A stretch of DNA of 64,000 bases, taken from assembly GCA_910578815.1 (NCBI GenBank), contig CAJTSE010000008.1:107495-171494 (forward strand), written 5' to 3'. The position numbers and the translations under genes were made by a program. This document shows positions 16,801 through 25,516 of the stretch, piece by piece. Every line of letters begins with the position of its first letter. Position 1 is the first letter of the stretch. The notes beneath the pieces are model-generated. The model did not search any database. It was not told the DNA's origin and saw nothing but the letters and a program-made list of their open reading frames with translations. The DNA comes from an uncultured Acetatifactor sp. Its GTDB lineage: Bacteria; Bacillota; Clostridia; Lachnospirales; Lachnospiraceae.

Positions 16801-17337
16801 TATGAAGAGGGCAGCAGGCTGATTGACAGTGTATTTTATCAAAAGCCCTCTGTCTGGAACGTGTATCAGGAGCAGACTTACAAGCTGCCGGAACGGCTTC
16901 GGGGAATGACGGACATCGGTTTTGTCCTGTTTGATAAGGTACATGTCAAGGGCTTTGTCTTCCGGCGTCAGGAGAAAGCGTTCGGGAAACTATATGCCGG
17001 TGAGGCCAACGCCGTTTACGGCGACACCTTTACCCGTGACGGGAATATTGTGCGTGGGATTGGCAACAATGTGTCGGTAGTGTTTGAAAATATGGACTTT
17101 GGGGAGAGGGGCGCGGAGCGCGTCACTGTCTGGGGACGGACGCCGCTGACTGCTAATACGATCCATATTCACTTTACGGATGAATCGGGAGAAACGGTAA
17201 ACCGTATCTTGGAATTTGCGGGGAACGGGGGAGCGTCACAGATCTTCTCCATCGAGAAGCTTACAGGGAAGGGCAAGGTGGAGCTGATCTTCCTGCCCGG
17301 CAGCAACCTGGATCTGGAGGCCATACAGTTTGCGTAA
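13804..17337 (+). CDS. GH2-family beta-glycosidase (beta-galactosidase-like), multidomain
   Basis: This 1177-residue glycoside hydrolase 2 enzyme lacks a signal peptide and so is probably cytoplasmic. The order is: sugar-binding jelly roll (HDWLIYD, WYRKEF, about 1-190), Ig-like domain, TIM barrel (about 290-600), then Ig-like and carbohydrate-binding-type domains to the C-terminus. The acid/base Glu lies in LLWSIGNEIYD (near residue 413) and the nucleophile Glu in MYGSETASVV (near 490). VCEHHDLG and IRTSHNMP are further GH2 barrel signatures. The length exceeds LacZ because of extra C-terminal modules. ATG 13804 follows AAGGAGG with six bases spacing; GTG 13798 is too close. The exact sugar cannot be read from sequence. 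Confidence 0.92.
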   Translation: MNLNMIPFYNNWTFLRTDLHVTMSEIENQKTRFVPVELPHDWLIYDAKNLYQDGCGWYRKEFELVTGEITDLSGELGVGTQSPAEAYEENAPEQVVARIHREERVILRFDGVYMDSTVYVNGTKIGDWKYGYSTFDMDITPALVPGRNLLTVQVRFQSPNSRWYSGAGIYRKVWLKVCPAVYLPLDGTYVTTKKAEGGYEFTAETEVAGKLDLNVVCRYRLWQGEDLVQELGEAAETAGRAVLQAFVREPKLWDIEDPQCYRLSVELCLKGHEDVIDTQDITVGFRTLEFTTDKGLFLNGRHVKIHGVCEHHDLGCLGAAFHVPAMERKIKMLQRMGVNAIRTSHNMPAPELMDLADRMGVLILSEAFDMWELPKTQYDYGRFFKEWCEKDVRSWVRRDRNHPSLLLWSIGNEIYDTHADEHGQEITRRLMNAVREHDPKGNALITIGSNYMPWENARKCADIVKVAGYNYAEKYYEEHHREHPDWIMYGSETASVVQSRGIYHFPLGQDILSDEDEQCSSLGNSTTSWGARSWEKCITDDRDPEYIWGQFIWTGFDYIGEPTPYHTQNSYFGQIDTAGFPKDSYYVFQAEWTDGKKAPMVHLFPYWDFNPGQLIDLRACTNAPEVELFVNGVSQGRQTIDHVHGHKLIADWQVPYTPGTITAVAYDEAGREVARDSHTSFGDSRRILLSADKQELKADCEDMCFVTVSVSDEQGNPVENAADYVKAELTGPGRILGMDNGDSTDYDDYKTTVRKLFSGRLLIVVGSMAEEGELTLTVSGKGLEPAVLNLRAVKAAGDFVEKSFLEDYSAKRKAELPARIPVRKLELRAEGSHVLTPDRQEVMLEALLYPADTTDRTLVWKVVNAGGIEVNYAEISGYIDEQGRNLARVKAVGDGEFYVRCTVKHGERAALISQLEYRGEGLGSASLNPYEFITAGLYTRAIGEITSGNEKGIATARDGASGVVFSSVDFGEYGSDEITLPVFALSGDRYQIDIWAGTPYEEGSRLIDSVFYQKPSVWNVYQEQTYKLPERLRGMTDIGFVLFDKVHVKGFVFRRQEKAFGKLYAGEANAVYGDTFTRDGNIVRGIGNNVSVVFENMDFGERGAERVTVWGRTPLTANTIHIHFTDESGETVNRILEFAGNGGASQIFSIEKLTGKGKVELIFLPGSNLDLEAIQFA

Positions 17338-17384
17338 CAGTTTTGCCTGGTGGTATGTCTGGCATAAACGGCATGGTTGCTAAA

Positions 17385-17411
17385 ATACCGTTTTATGTGG
17401 TATGATATAAC
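17385..17411 (+). promoter_or_regulatory. Hairpin-embedded promoter-like box before mraY
   Basis: ATACC (17385-17389) is repeated in inverted form as GGTAT (17399-17403) and is followed by GATATAAC, a -10-like sequence. It echoes the ATACC/GGTATAAT hairpins upstream of the GH2 gene. No strong -35 was found. Confidence 0.3.
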
Positions 17412-17535
17412 AGTTCTGCCATGGAAGGCGGCTGAAACGGAAATGCTGCAGGACGTGATGCTGTAATTATAAAATGAATGCCTGAAGAGCTGCAGCTTTT
17501 GCTTCTGCGGCAGGACGGTTGATTGGAGAAGATTT

Positions 17536-18510
17536 ATGCTGCATTTGGGAATACCTGATACTTATGACTCCCTGTTGGCGCTGGTGGGTATTTTGTTTGC
17601 ATTCGGGGTCACAGTGTTTACTACCAATAAACTCCAGGGAATTTTGCCGAAGGATGCAGGTCGGGAGTTTGCCCATGATGGCAAGCTCTCCGCAGGTAAG
17701 CCTAGGGGGGCGGGGATTATATTTGTGCTCTGTTTTGCGGCGGCGGCTTTATTATTTGCACCCCTGAAGGCGGAGATTGTGATTTACCTGCTTCTGATGG
17801 TAGTCTGTATGATAACCGGCTTTTTGGACGACGCCTCCAGAATGCCCTGGGGTGAGTACAAAAAGGGATTTTTGGACCTCTGCGTGGCAGCACTGGTGGC
17901 CATGACTTTTTTGAAATATAATCCAAATACCATAGAGCTGGCTCTGTTTCACATACAGCTTTCGATTCCTCCTGCGTTGTTTGCCGTTTTGATAATAATC
18001 ATGGTATGGGTTTCCGTGAATGTGACCAACTGCGCAGACGGCGTTGACGGGCTTTCGGGGACGCTGGCTATTATCACCCTGATGACGATTTACACGATCA
18101 ACAGGGTATTGGGTGTGGGGGAGGATCTTTCCTTTTTGATCCTTTTGTTTGCGGCATGTATTTTAGGTTATCTCTGGTATAATGCCACACCCAGCAGGCT
18201 TATGATGGGAGATGCGGGGTCCCGCACTATGGGCCTTTTTATAAGTATTGCAGCGTTGAAAACAGGCTGTCCTGCGCTGTATATTCCCGTTGCGCTGGTG
18301 CTGATTCTGGACGGAGGCCTGGGACTGATCAAGGTGGCGCTGCTGCGCTTCCTGAAAATCAGGATTTTAAAGAATACCAGAACGCCTTTGCACGATCATG
18401 TAAGAAAGTCCTGGGGCTGGTCCAATACGCAGACGGTGTTTCGGTTTGCAATCATTCAGATTATTCTGTCGGCGGCGGTGGTCTGCGGATTACAGCAGGG
18501 GCTGTTTTAA
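17536..18510 (+). CDS. mraY: MraY-type phospho-sugar polyprenyl transferase
   Basis: This 324-residue, roughly ten-segment membrane protein belongs to the family that transfers a phospho-sugar from a UDP precursor to undecaprenyl phosphate. Key cytoplasmic motifs are GFLDDASR (the DD pair), NCADGVDGLSG, MGDAGSRTMG and TPLHDHVRKS, the last being typical of MraY rather than WecA/TagO. The start at 17536 has GGAGAAG upstream. It stands apart from any division-cell-wall cluster, so it may be a second copy; that cannot be judged from this window. The greA-like gene follows 26 bp later. Confidence 0.88.
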   Translation: MLHLGIPDTYDSLLALVGILFAFGVTVFTTNKLQGILPKDAGREFAHDGKLSAGKPRGAGIIFVLCFAAAALLFAPLKAEIVIYLLLMVVCMITGFLDDASRMPWGEYKKGFLDLCVAALVAMTFLKYNPNTIELALFHIQLSIPPALFAVLIIIMVWVSVNVTNCADGVDGLSGTLAIITLMTIYTINRVLGVGEDLSFLILLFAACILGYLWYNATPSRLMMGDAGSRTMGLFISIAALKTGCPALYIPVALVLILDGGLGLIKVALLRFLKIRILKNTRTPLHDHVRKSWGWSNTQTVFRFAIIQIILSAAVVCGLQQGLF

Positions 18511-18536
18511 AAAGGGAAAAGGGAGTGTTTTAAGGG

Positions 18537-19040
18537 ATGTACGATGAATTAACGGCCGGAGATATAAAGAAGATGGAGGAAGAGATTGAGTACCGGAAGC
18601 TGGTGGTGCGTCCAAAGGCGCTGGAGGACGTGAAAGAAGCCAGAGCCCATGGGGATCTCAGTGAAAACTTTGAATATCATGCAGCCAAAAAAGTCAAAAA
18701 TCAGAATGAAAGCCGGATTCGTTATTTGGAGAGGATGATCAGGACGGCCAGGGTGATCTCAGAGGATTCTGCGGAGGACGAGGTCGGAATGAACAATACG
18801 GTGATGGTGGAATTTACAGATGACGGGACGGTGGAGACTTACCGGATCGTCACCACCGTGCGGGGGAATTCGCTGGAGAACCTGATCAGCAATAAGAGTC
18901 CCTTAGGGCAGGCGCTTTTGGGGAAGAAGGTGGGCGAGCTTGCCCATGTTAAGGTGAACGATACGATAGGTTATGATGTAAAAATATTGAAGATTGAAAA
19001 TACAACAGATGACGGAAACGACAAGCTTCGCAGCTTCTGA
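18537..19040 (+). CDS. greA: GreA/GreB-family transcript-cleavage factor
   Basis: This 167-residue protein has an N-terminal coiled-coil hairpin carrying the acidic tip ARAHGDLSENFEYHAAK, which inserts into the RNA polymerase secondary channel and promotes cleavage of backtracked transcripts. A C-terminal FKBP-like domain follows with SPLGQALLGKKVGE. Length fits the family. The family's housekeeping copy may be elsewhere; the divergent tip (NFEY) leaves room for a paralogue. The stop overlaps the ribosome site of the next gene, indicating an operon. Confidence 0.85.
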   Translation: MYDELTAGDIKKMEEEIEYRKLVVRPKALEDVKEARAHGDLSENFEYHAAKKVKNQNESRIRYLERMIRTARVISEDSAEDEVGMNNTVMVEFTDDGTVETYRIVTTVRGNSLENLISNKSPLGQALLGKKVGELAHVKVNDTIGYDVKILKIENTTDDGNDKLRSF

Positions 19041-19050
19041 GGAGGATAGT

Positions 19051-20550
19051 GTGAAAAAATACTTACTTTTTGACTTGGACGGAACTCTGACGGATCCGAA
19101 GGAGGGGATTTGCACCTGTGTGCAGTATGCCCTGGCTTCCTTCGGCATAGAAGAGCCGGATATTGACAAGCTGACACCTTTTATCGGCCCTCCTTTAAAG
19201 GACAGCTTTATGGAATTTTATGACATGGATGAGCAGCAGGCGGAGCAGGCCGTGGTAAAGTACAGGGAGCGTTTTCAGAACCAGGGTATCTTTGAAAACC
19301 GGCTGTATGAGGGGATTCCGAAGATGCTGGAAACATTAAACTCCAAAGGAATGTTCCTGGCGGTAGCTTCCAGTAAGCCAACGGTGTTTGTGGAGCGCAT
19401 ATTGGAGCATTTTCAGATTAGGAAGTATTTTAAAGTCATCGTGGGCAGCGAGCTGGACGGTACCAGGGTAAACAAGGATGAGGTGGTGGAAGAGGCTCTG
19501 CGGCAGCTGTTTGGAGACAAGCCCATAGAAAAAGAGAAGGTCTATATGATCGGAGACCGCAGGTTTGACATGGAAGGCGCAAGAGCCATAGGCGTGGAAG
19601 GCGTTGGCGTGACCTACGGCTATGGAGATATGGAAGAGCTGCGGGAGGCAAAGGCGGATTATATCGTGCGTTCCGTGGAAGAGCTGCAGAGATTTCTGTT
19701 GCGGGGCACGGAGGATACAAAGAAGGGAATGGGGTTTCAGACAGTCTGGCAGATGATTTATTCTTTTTTGATGTTTGTACTTGTCAGGACTATCGCCATG
19801 TCGCTTACCATGAATCTGTATTTGGTAATATCAAAGCGTGTGCCGGGATTTCCTCTTTTGATCTATGACGGCGACGGGGCGGCGACGGGAGTCACCGGTA
19901 ATGGTACTGCGGTAGTGCAGGTAATTGGACTTCTGGCGGGCACTGCCATGATTTTTAAAACGGCAAAGGCTATGATCCAAAAAGAGGCGTCGGCTTCCAG
20001 GCTTCTTCACATTAGCAAAGAGCCGGTGAAGAACTATTTGCTTTTGGGTATAACTACTTTGGGGGCCATGCTGGGCTTAAATATGCTGCTGGACCTGACC
20101 GGGGTAACGAACAATTCTGCCGCATATCAGGCTGTAGCGGGTCAGCAGTATGCAGTAAGCATCTGGCTGGGGCTGTTTCTTTACGCGCTGGCAGCCCCTG
20201 TGGGGGAAGAGCTGTTGTTTCGGGGCATTATCTATAACTGTTTGAAAACCACTTCGGGGAAGCTGGCGGCTATGCTGATGGCGGCTGTGTTTTTTGGGAT
20301 TTATCATGGTAATTTGGTGCAGGGCGTCTATGGCTTTTTCATGGCATGCCTGATGATATATGGTTATGAGTATTTCGGGGATTTTAAGGTTCCGGTGATC
20401 ATGCACGCGGCAGTGAATATGATTTCTTATCTGCTCAGCAATACTCCCTTAGCAGAGTCCGGGTTTGTCTGCTGGCCGGTGTGCGTGGTCTGCCTTTTCC
20501 TGGCGGCAGGCGGGCTGTTTATGCTTAACAGGCAGAGAAAGGTGTTTTAG
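19051..20550 (+). CDS. HAD phosphatase fused to CPBP (CAAX-like) membrane protease
   Basis: Residues 1-225 are a phosphoglycolate-phosphatase-like HAD domain: LFDLDGTLTD (motif I), VASSKP (II), Lys in RVNKDE (III) and MIGDRRFDMEGA (IV). After a short linker come several membrane segments and a CPBP/Abi glutamic-type intramembrane protease: EELLFRG (EExxxR), FFGIYHG (FxxxH) and HAAVNM (HxxxN), all three motifs intact. GTG 19051 was chosen because GGAGGAT precedes it and HAD motif I follows at once. It begins 10 bp after the greA-like stop. I see no frameshift between the two domains, so it is a genuine 499-residue fusion. Its substrate is unknown; the arrangement suggests coupling of dephosphorylation to membrane proteolysis. 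Confidence 0.88.
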   Translation: MKKYLLFDLDGTLTDPKEGICTCVQYALASFGIEEPDIDKLTPFIGPPLKDSFMEFYDMDEQQAEQAVVKYRERFQNQGIFENRLYEGIPKMLETLNSKGMFLAVASSKPTVFVERILEHFQIRKYFKVIVGSELDGTRVNKDEVVEEALRQLFGDKPIEKEKVYMIGDRRFDMEGARAIGVEGVGVTYGYGDMEELREAKADYIVRSVEELQRFLLRGTEDTKKGMGFQTVWQMIYSFLMFVLVRTIAMSLTMNLYLVISKRVPGFPLLIYDGDGAATGVTGNGTAVVQVIGLLAGTAMIFKTAKAMIQKEASASRLLHISKEPVKNYLLLGITTLGAMLGLNMLLDLTGVTNNSAAYQAVAGQQYAVSIWLGLFLYALAAPVGEELLFRGIIYNCLKTTSGKLAAMLMAAVFFGIYHGNLVQGVYGFFMACLMIYGYEYFGDFKVPVIMHAAVNMISYLLSNTPLAESGFVCWPVCVVCLFLAAGGLFMLNRQRKVF

Positions 20551-21632
20551 TGGTTGAAAGAAAATATTATATAGATAATTTAAGATGGTCAGCAATCTTA
20601 CTGCTTTTTCCGTTTCATGCTGCACAGATTTGGAGCGGAGGTGAATACAGCGGGTTTTACATATGGTCACATACAAACCTCGTTCTTTATGTGTTTTCAA
20701 CCGTCGTATATCCGTGGTATATGACTCTTTTGTTTACGTTAGCCGGAATAAGTTGTAAATACGCTCTTTTTAAGAGGACAGGCAGGCAATTTATATTGGA
20801 AAGAACTAAAAAATTGGTTATTCCGTTTTTCTTTGGAGTGCTCGTGCTTGTTCCGATCATGACCTATATTGCAGAAGTGTTTTTTAATGGATATACAGGT
20901 ACCTACTGGCAGCAGTATATGCTGTTTTTCACAAAAGTAACGGATCTGACAGGCTATCATGGAGGCTTTACTCCTGCACACCTATGGTTTTTATTTTACC
21001 TGTTTGTTATTTCTTTGGCAGCATTGTTAGTCATTTCCCTGCAAAAAAAGTACTTGCCGAAAATACAAGTTAGAGGTGTTTCTTATTTAACTATTATTTT
21101 ATTATTTGTGCCGGAGTGGCTTTGCCAATATGTTATAAATATAGGCGGGAAAAGCTTAGGGCAGTTCATGTTGCTGTTTTTGTTTGGGTACTATATCTTT
21201 TCGGAGGACGGCATCTTACAAAAGCTGAAGGAATATCGGTTTATTAGTTTAACAGGCTGTTTTGTGTCAGGTACTCTCTACGGTTACCTGTATTGTTTTG
21301 TAAACCTTCGAAATGACTGGATGACGGGTCTTTATATCTTTTTTGGCTGGATGGGGATTTTAACATTACTTGGCATAGCACAATCCGGATTTAATATTCA
21401 TAACCGTTTTTGCGAGTATTTAACATGTGCGTCTTTTCCTGTTTACATCCTCCATATGCCGGTTCTGGTTGTGGTTGGCTTTTTTTCCCTGAAACTGCCT
21501 GTTGGTGTAGCGGGACAATTTTCTATCATTGTATTGATTTCGCTTGCCACAACATTTATGGTTTATGAAATAGTTAAGAGGATTCCTGTTTTACGTTTTT
21601 TCGTTGGAATAACGCCGGCCTGTTCAAAATGA
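20550..21632 (+). CDS. Acyltransferase-3 family membrane protein
   Basis: This 360-residue protein has about ten hydrophobic segments. YIDNLRWSAILLLFPFHAAQ at the N-terminus carries the Arg and His typical of acyltransferase family 3 (OafA/OatA-like), which O-acetylates or otherwise acylates cell-surface glycans. The start GTG 20550 shares one base with the stop of the protease fusion, implying translational coupling. It is more AT-rich than its upstream neighbour. Acceptor unknown; the adjacent GT2 gene suggests cell-envelope glycan work. Confidence 0.8.
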   Translation: MVERKYYIDNLRWSAILLLFPFHAAQIWSGGEYSGFYIWSHTNLVLYVFSTVVYPWYMTLLFTLAGISCKYALFKRTGRQFILERTKKLVIPFFFGVLVLVPIMTYIAEVFFNGYTGTYWQQYMLFFTKVTDLTGYHGGFTPAHLWFLFYLFVISLAALLVISLQKKYLPKIQVRGVSYLTIILLFVPEWLCQYVINIGGKSLGQFMLLFLFGYYIFSEDGILQKLKEYRFISLTGCFVSGTLYGYLYCFVNLRNDWMTGLYIFFGWMGILTLLGIAQSGFNIHNRFCEYLTCASFPVYILHMPVLVVVGFFSLKLPVGVAGQFSIIVLISLATTFMVYEIVKRIPVLRFFVGITPACSK

Positions 21633-21685
21633 AACGGTTCAGAAAATTGCGAGCGGGAACATTTTTTTACTGAGGGAGCTTAGCC

Positions 21686-22516
21686 ATGAGATTTTCTATT
21701 GTTACGGTGGCGCTGAATCCGGGAGACAAGCTGCAGAAGACCCTGGACAGTGTGTTTTGTCAAACCTGTACCGATTATGAGATTATTTTAAAAGACGGGG
21801 GCAGTACCGATGGTTCTATGGACAAGTGGCGGAATGCCGAACAAAAAGCGGATAATGAGCCGGGAACAGGGCGTGTCCGTTTTTTTGACGTACCGGACAA
21901 AGGAATCTATGATGCCATGAATCAGGCAGTGCAGCAGGCGGAGGGCGATTTTGTTCTTTTCTTAAACTGCGGGGATATGCTGGCAGACAGAAACGTGCTG
22001 GAGCGGGTGGCGGAGCAGATCGACCGGTCAGGAGAGCAGCAGCCTCTGATTCTTTACGGAGATACTGTCAGTGCCGGAACGGGAGCAACGATTGCCTCGC
22101 CGCCGAAGATTACAGGATTTACCTGTTACCGCAACATTCCCTGCCATCAATCCTGTTTTTACAGCACGGATTTGTGCCGGGAGAAGCCCTATGATCTGCG
22201 GTATAAGATTCGGGCGGATTATGACCATTTCTTCTGGTGCCGTTACAGAGGGAGAACGAAGTTTCTGTACTTGAACTTTCCGGTATCTTCTTACGAGGGC
22301 GGAGGATTTTCCGAAAGCAGGGAAAATGCGGAGCGTGACAGGAAAGAGCACAAGATGATCACCGGAGAATATATGTCAGGGACGGAGCTGTTTTGCTATC
22401 GCGCGGTCATGGCGCTGACGCTGGCGCCTCTTCGGCGGAGGATAGCGCACAGCAGGCTGTTGGCAGGTCTGTACCAGCGGCTGAAAAAGATTTTATATGG
22501 GGGAAAAAACGCATGA
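21686..22516 (+). CDS. Glycosyltransferase family 2
   Basis: This 276-residue soluble GT-A fold enzyme begins MRFSIVTVALNPGDKLQKTL and carries DYEIILKDGGSTDGS and DKGIYDAMNQA, the nucleotide-sugar binding and Asp-rich regions seen in WcaA/TuaG-like transferases. LFLNCGDML replaces the usual DxD-type motif. The C-terminus is basic (RRRIAHSRLL..RLKKILYG), fitting membrane association. It follows the acyltransferase by 53 bp. Donor and acceptor are not readable from sequence. Confidence 0.85.
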   Translation: MRFSIVTVALNPGDKLQKTLDSVFCQTCTDYEIILKDGGSTDGSMDKWRNAEQKADNEPGTGRVRFFDVPDKGIYDAMNQAVQQAEGDFVLFLNCGDMLADRNVLERVAEQIDRSGEQQPLILYGDTVSAGTGATIASPPKITGFTCYRNIPCHQSCFYSTDLCREKPYDLRYKIRADYDHFFWCRYRGRTKFLYLNFPVSSYEGGGFSESRENAERDRKEHKMITGEYMSGTELFCYRAVMALTLAPLRRRIAHSRLLAGLYQRLKKILYGGKNA

Positions 22517-22579
22517 ACTTTCCTGCGCTTATTTGCATATCAGCGTGAGGCTTTACAGGGAAATCACGGCAGAAGCTTT

Positions 22580-23447
22580 ATGCTGAAAAAGGCGGATGAA
22601 GATACGTGGGTGACTGATCTGACCAGGGTGAATAACGGGATTTATGAGATTTATGAGGTGGCAGACGTACAGAGCAGAGCGGTCCAAGCGGCGGGCCTGG
22701 ATACAAGGGTTACCGTAGAGGTGAACGGGCAGGATGCCTCTGCCCAGGGTAGATTATTATACAGTCACTTTTTATGATGGACAAATGGCATACAGTGATG
22801 ACACTCTCCAAAGGCAACAGACGCTTTTAAAGGGATACCCGGCCGTCAGGCCTGTTGATCCTGTCAAAGAGGGTGTCGTGTTCCGAGAATGGGTGACAGG
22901 GGCACAGGAAGAAGAGGCTTTTGACTTTAACCGGGAGATACAGGAAAAAACGGCAATTTATGCCGCATGGAAAGTAAAGGAGCCGGAAGAGCCGGATAAC
23001 AAACCGGAAGAGCCGGAGGTGCCGACAAGGCCGGATAACAAGCCGGAAAAACCGGACAACAAACCGGAAGAGCCAGAGATGCCGACAGAGCCGGATGCCC
23101 CGGAAGAAGGCGATATGCCGGAAGGGCTGGGACGCTCCGAGGTATCGGACAAACCGACAGACGGAGGGCGCGATGAACCAAAAACCGGAGATGCTTTCCA
23201 TGTGGAGGTTTATGCAACTTTTGCCATGATCGCGGGAATGCTGTATCTGTTACTGTATTTTGCAGATCAGGAAAGAGGAATGACGGAAGAAACAAAGAAG
23301 GAGCTGGTGTCGGCGCTGGTGAGATGGGCAAAGAGAGGCGGGCGTCTGCGCAGATATGCAGCCATTGCGGCAATCTTCTGTCTGTTGTGCTATTACCACA
23401 GTATCGGGAAATCCCATGCTTTGCGGAAATCTTTAGAAAGGGCTTAA
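22580..23447 (+). pseudogene. Frameshifted remnant of an LPXTG-type surface protein with an InlB B-repeat
   Basis: The first piece (22580 to about 22749) and the second (to 23447) are in different frames. The junction reads CAGGGTAGAT; removing one G of the run 22747-22749 restores QVDYYTVTFYDG, the usual join of this protein type, so a one-base insertion is likely. The second piece has an InlB B-repeat (TVTFYDG to IYAAWKV), a Pro/Glu-rich EEPDNKPEEPE-like stalk, EPKTGD (a sortase-like signal) and a hydrophobic anchor, then an extra positively charged segment and a second hydrophobic helix. The N-terminal secretion signal is absent. The stretch 22517-22579 has no gene. Confidence 0.7.
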
Positions 23448-23453
23448 CAGTAT

Positions 23454-24308
23454 ATGAAGGACCTGATTAGGCTAACGGATCTAAAATCAGACCAGGTATA
23501 TGAGATATTTCATATTGCGGATAAGGTGGACAGTGGGAAGTACAGCGGTTTTCTGACCGGAAAAAGCGTGGTTATGTTCTTTCCGGCTTCCAGTCTCAGG
23601 ACCCGCGTAACCTTTGAAAAAGGAATCTACCTGTTGGGAGGGCAGTCCCTGTTGTTTCCGGGCGAGACCTTGGACAAGAAGGAGGACCTTAGAGACGTCT
23701 GCGGGTATCTGGGTAATTGGGTGGATTTGATAATTGTGCGCCACAAGGAGATTGGGCTGCTGGAAAGACTGGCCGGGTATTCCGAGATTCCGGTCATTAA
23801 TGCCATGACGGACAGTAATCATCCCTGCGAGATTCTGGCGGATTTATACGCTCTTTCCAAGCGCAGGGCAGATTTTACGAAGGATAAATATCTGTTCTGC
23901 GGTAAAAGCGGCAATATCGGTCTGGCCTGGAAGGAGGCAGCTGAGGTGATGGGCTTTGAGTTGTCCCAATGCTGCGGCGCCGGGTATGAGATGGAGGGTG
24001 TAAGAGCATACCATAATATACAAGAAGCCGTCCTGGGAAAGGACATTGTCTGCACGGATTCGCTTCCGCCCGAGGCGTTGAAGGATTTCGAAGCCTGCCA
24101 GGTAACCAGAGAGATCATGAGTCTTGCCAACAAGGGAGCCCTGTTAAATCCCTGCCCGCCCTTTTATCGGGGAGAAGAGGTTTCCGAGGATGTCATACAA
24201 TCAGAATACTTTGTGGGCTATGCGTTTAAAAAGAGTCTGCTGGCAGTTCAACAGGCCGTGATGATATGGTGTATGTTGGATGGGAAAAGGGGCGGCTGCA
24301 ACAAATAG
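23454..24308 (+). CDS. Ornithine/aspartate carbamoyltransferase-family enzyme (substrate uncertain)
   Basis: This 284-residue protein is somewhat shorter than typical OTCase. The carbamoyl-phosphate site reads SSLRTR in place of the usual STRTR; HPCE replaces HPCQ, and LNPCPPFYRG stands where OTCase has HCLP. RLTDLKSDQVYEIF is OTCase-like at the N-terminus. The altered binding motifs suggest a different amine substrate or altered activity. No arginine-biosynthesis or deiminase gene is nearby. Ribosome site before 23454 is poor. The neighbouring surface-protein remnant ends 6 bp upstream, so it may once have been translated in series. Confidence 0.75.
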   Translation: MKDLIRLTDLKSDQVYEIFHIADKVDSGKYSGFLTGKSVVMFFPASSLRTRVTFEKGIYLLGGQSLLFPGETLDKKEDLRDVCGYLGNWVDLIIVRHKEIGLLERLAGYSEIPVINAMTDSNHPCEILADLYALSKRRADFTKDKYLFCGKSGNIGLAWKEAAEVMGFELSQCCGAGYEMEGVRAYHNIQEAVLGKDIVCTDSLPPEALKDFEACQVTREIMSLANKGALLNPCPPFYRGEEVSEDVIQSEYFVGYAFKKSLLAVQQAVMIWCMLDGKRGGCNK

Positions 24309-24382
24309 TTGCCTTATAGTTGGTAGAAGTCAGCCATATGAATTGGTAGGATATTGCCATAAATTAAAAGGAGGCTGATACG

Positions 24383-25483
24383 ATGAGTGAAAGCATGGGT
24401 GAAGGCAGGCTGGCAGAAAATATCGCGCGTTACCGAAAAAGGAAAGGCTTGTCACAGGAAAAGGTTTCCGAATATATGGGCGTAAGCCGTCAGGCGGTAA
24501 CGAAATGGGAAACGGATCTTTCCAGACCAAGCTCCGACCATTTGATCCGGCTGGCTGAGCTGCTGGGAGTAAGCGTTGATGCTTTGTTGGGCAATGGGGA
24601 AGAGGAAGGGCTCAGGCTCAAATCAGAAACAGGGCAGGAAAAAGTGGAGCAGGGAGGAATCAGTGTAGGAGGGAGGAATCAGTGCAGGAGGGAACCAGCG
24701 CAGGAGGAAATTGGTATAGAAAATCGGGTTGGTCATAAAATGGAGATGGGTAAAATACCGTGGATTTTTGTGGGGATTTCCGCTTCCTGCATGTTGACAT
24801 ATGTGGTCAACAGTATGGTTTGGGATACTTTCAGCGGTGGAGTTTTAATCTGCATGTTCCTGATCTGTGTTCCCATACAGTGTTTTTTGCATATCATGTT
24901 TTCCAATGCGGTGAAAAATGATTCCTTCAGTGGAATTGCGGGGTTTGATGATAAAACGGAATATCATTTGCCAGAAGTGAAAAAGCTGCTGGTGCAGATG
25001 GATCTGCAGATCGGAATCTTATCGGTAGTATTTATTTTTCTGCTTTGCGTGATAAACTGTATGAACTTCGGCCCAGAATGGCTGAACGGTCTTTTGATTA
25101 TTCTGTACGCAATGAACTTCGCAGCCGTAGTGGAGTTTAGCAATTATAAAGGGATAGACAGAATCTATTGCCGGGAAGCAGATAAAAGAAGGGCCAGGCA
25201 GGGAATGCCGGTCACAGTGATTTATACGCTATTGGTGTTTGCGGGAATATGTATAACATGCGTAATTTTTGAACTGAAAGAGATTGAGAATAATAGCTGG
25301 CCGGCAGTAAAAACATGCGGGCTTCTGCTTTTGGGCATTTTAGCGGCGACAACGGGATTCCTTTTGGAACACCGCCGGATCAGAAAGCAGGATCCTGTAA
25401 ATCCGGGGTATAAAGCCGGCAGGGCAGGTGTATTGTGTTTGCTTGTCTGTGTGGTGATGTATGTGGTTATGTTTATAGTATGA
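24383..25483 (+). CDS. XRE-family regulator with multi-pass membrane domain
   Basis: Residues about 10-68 form a Cro/C1-type helix-turn-helix (LSQEKVSEYMGVSRQAVTKW). A linker rich in Glu, Gly and Arg follows, then about seven hydrophobic segments to residue 366. The layout suggests a membrane-tethered DNA-binding protein that senses an envelope signal. The linker DNA contains two 19-bp near-identical units (GGGAGGAATCAGTG core, about 24653-24690), a recent duplication not in multiples of three. AAAGGAGG precedes the start. Target genes unknown; the kinase gene follows 33 bp downstream. Confidence 0.82.
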   Translation: MSESMGEGRLAENIARYRKRKGLSQEKVSEYMGVSRQAVTKWETDLSRPSSDHLIRLAELLGVSVDALLGNGEEEGLRLKSETGQEKVEQGGISVGGRNQCRREPAQEEIGIENRVGHKMEMGKIPWIFVGISASCMLTYVVNSMVWDTFSGGVLICMFLICVPIQCFLHIMFSNAVKNDSFSGIAGFDDKTEYHLPEVKKLLVQMDLQIGILSVVFIFLLCVINCMNFGPEWLNGLLIILYAMNFAAVVEFSNYKGIDRIYCREADKRRARQGMPVTVIYTLLVFAGICITCVIFELKEIENNSWPAVKTCGLLLLGILAATTGFLLEHRRIRKQDPVNPGYKAGRAGVLCLLVCVVMYVVMFIV

Positions 25484-25516
25484 AGGGAATGAACATTTCA
25501 TTTTTAGGAGGAAACG

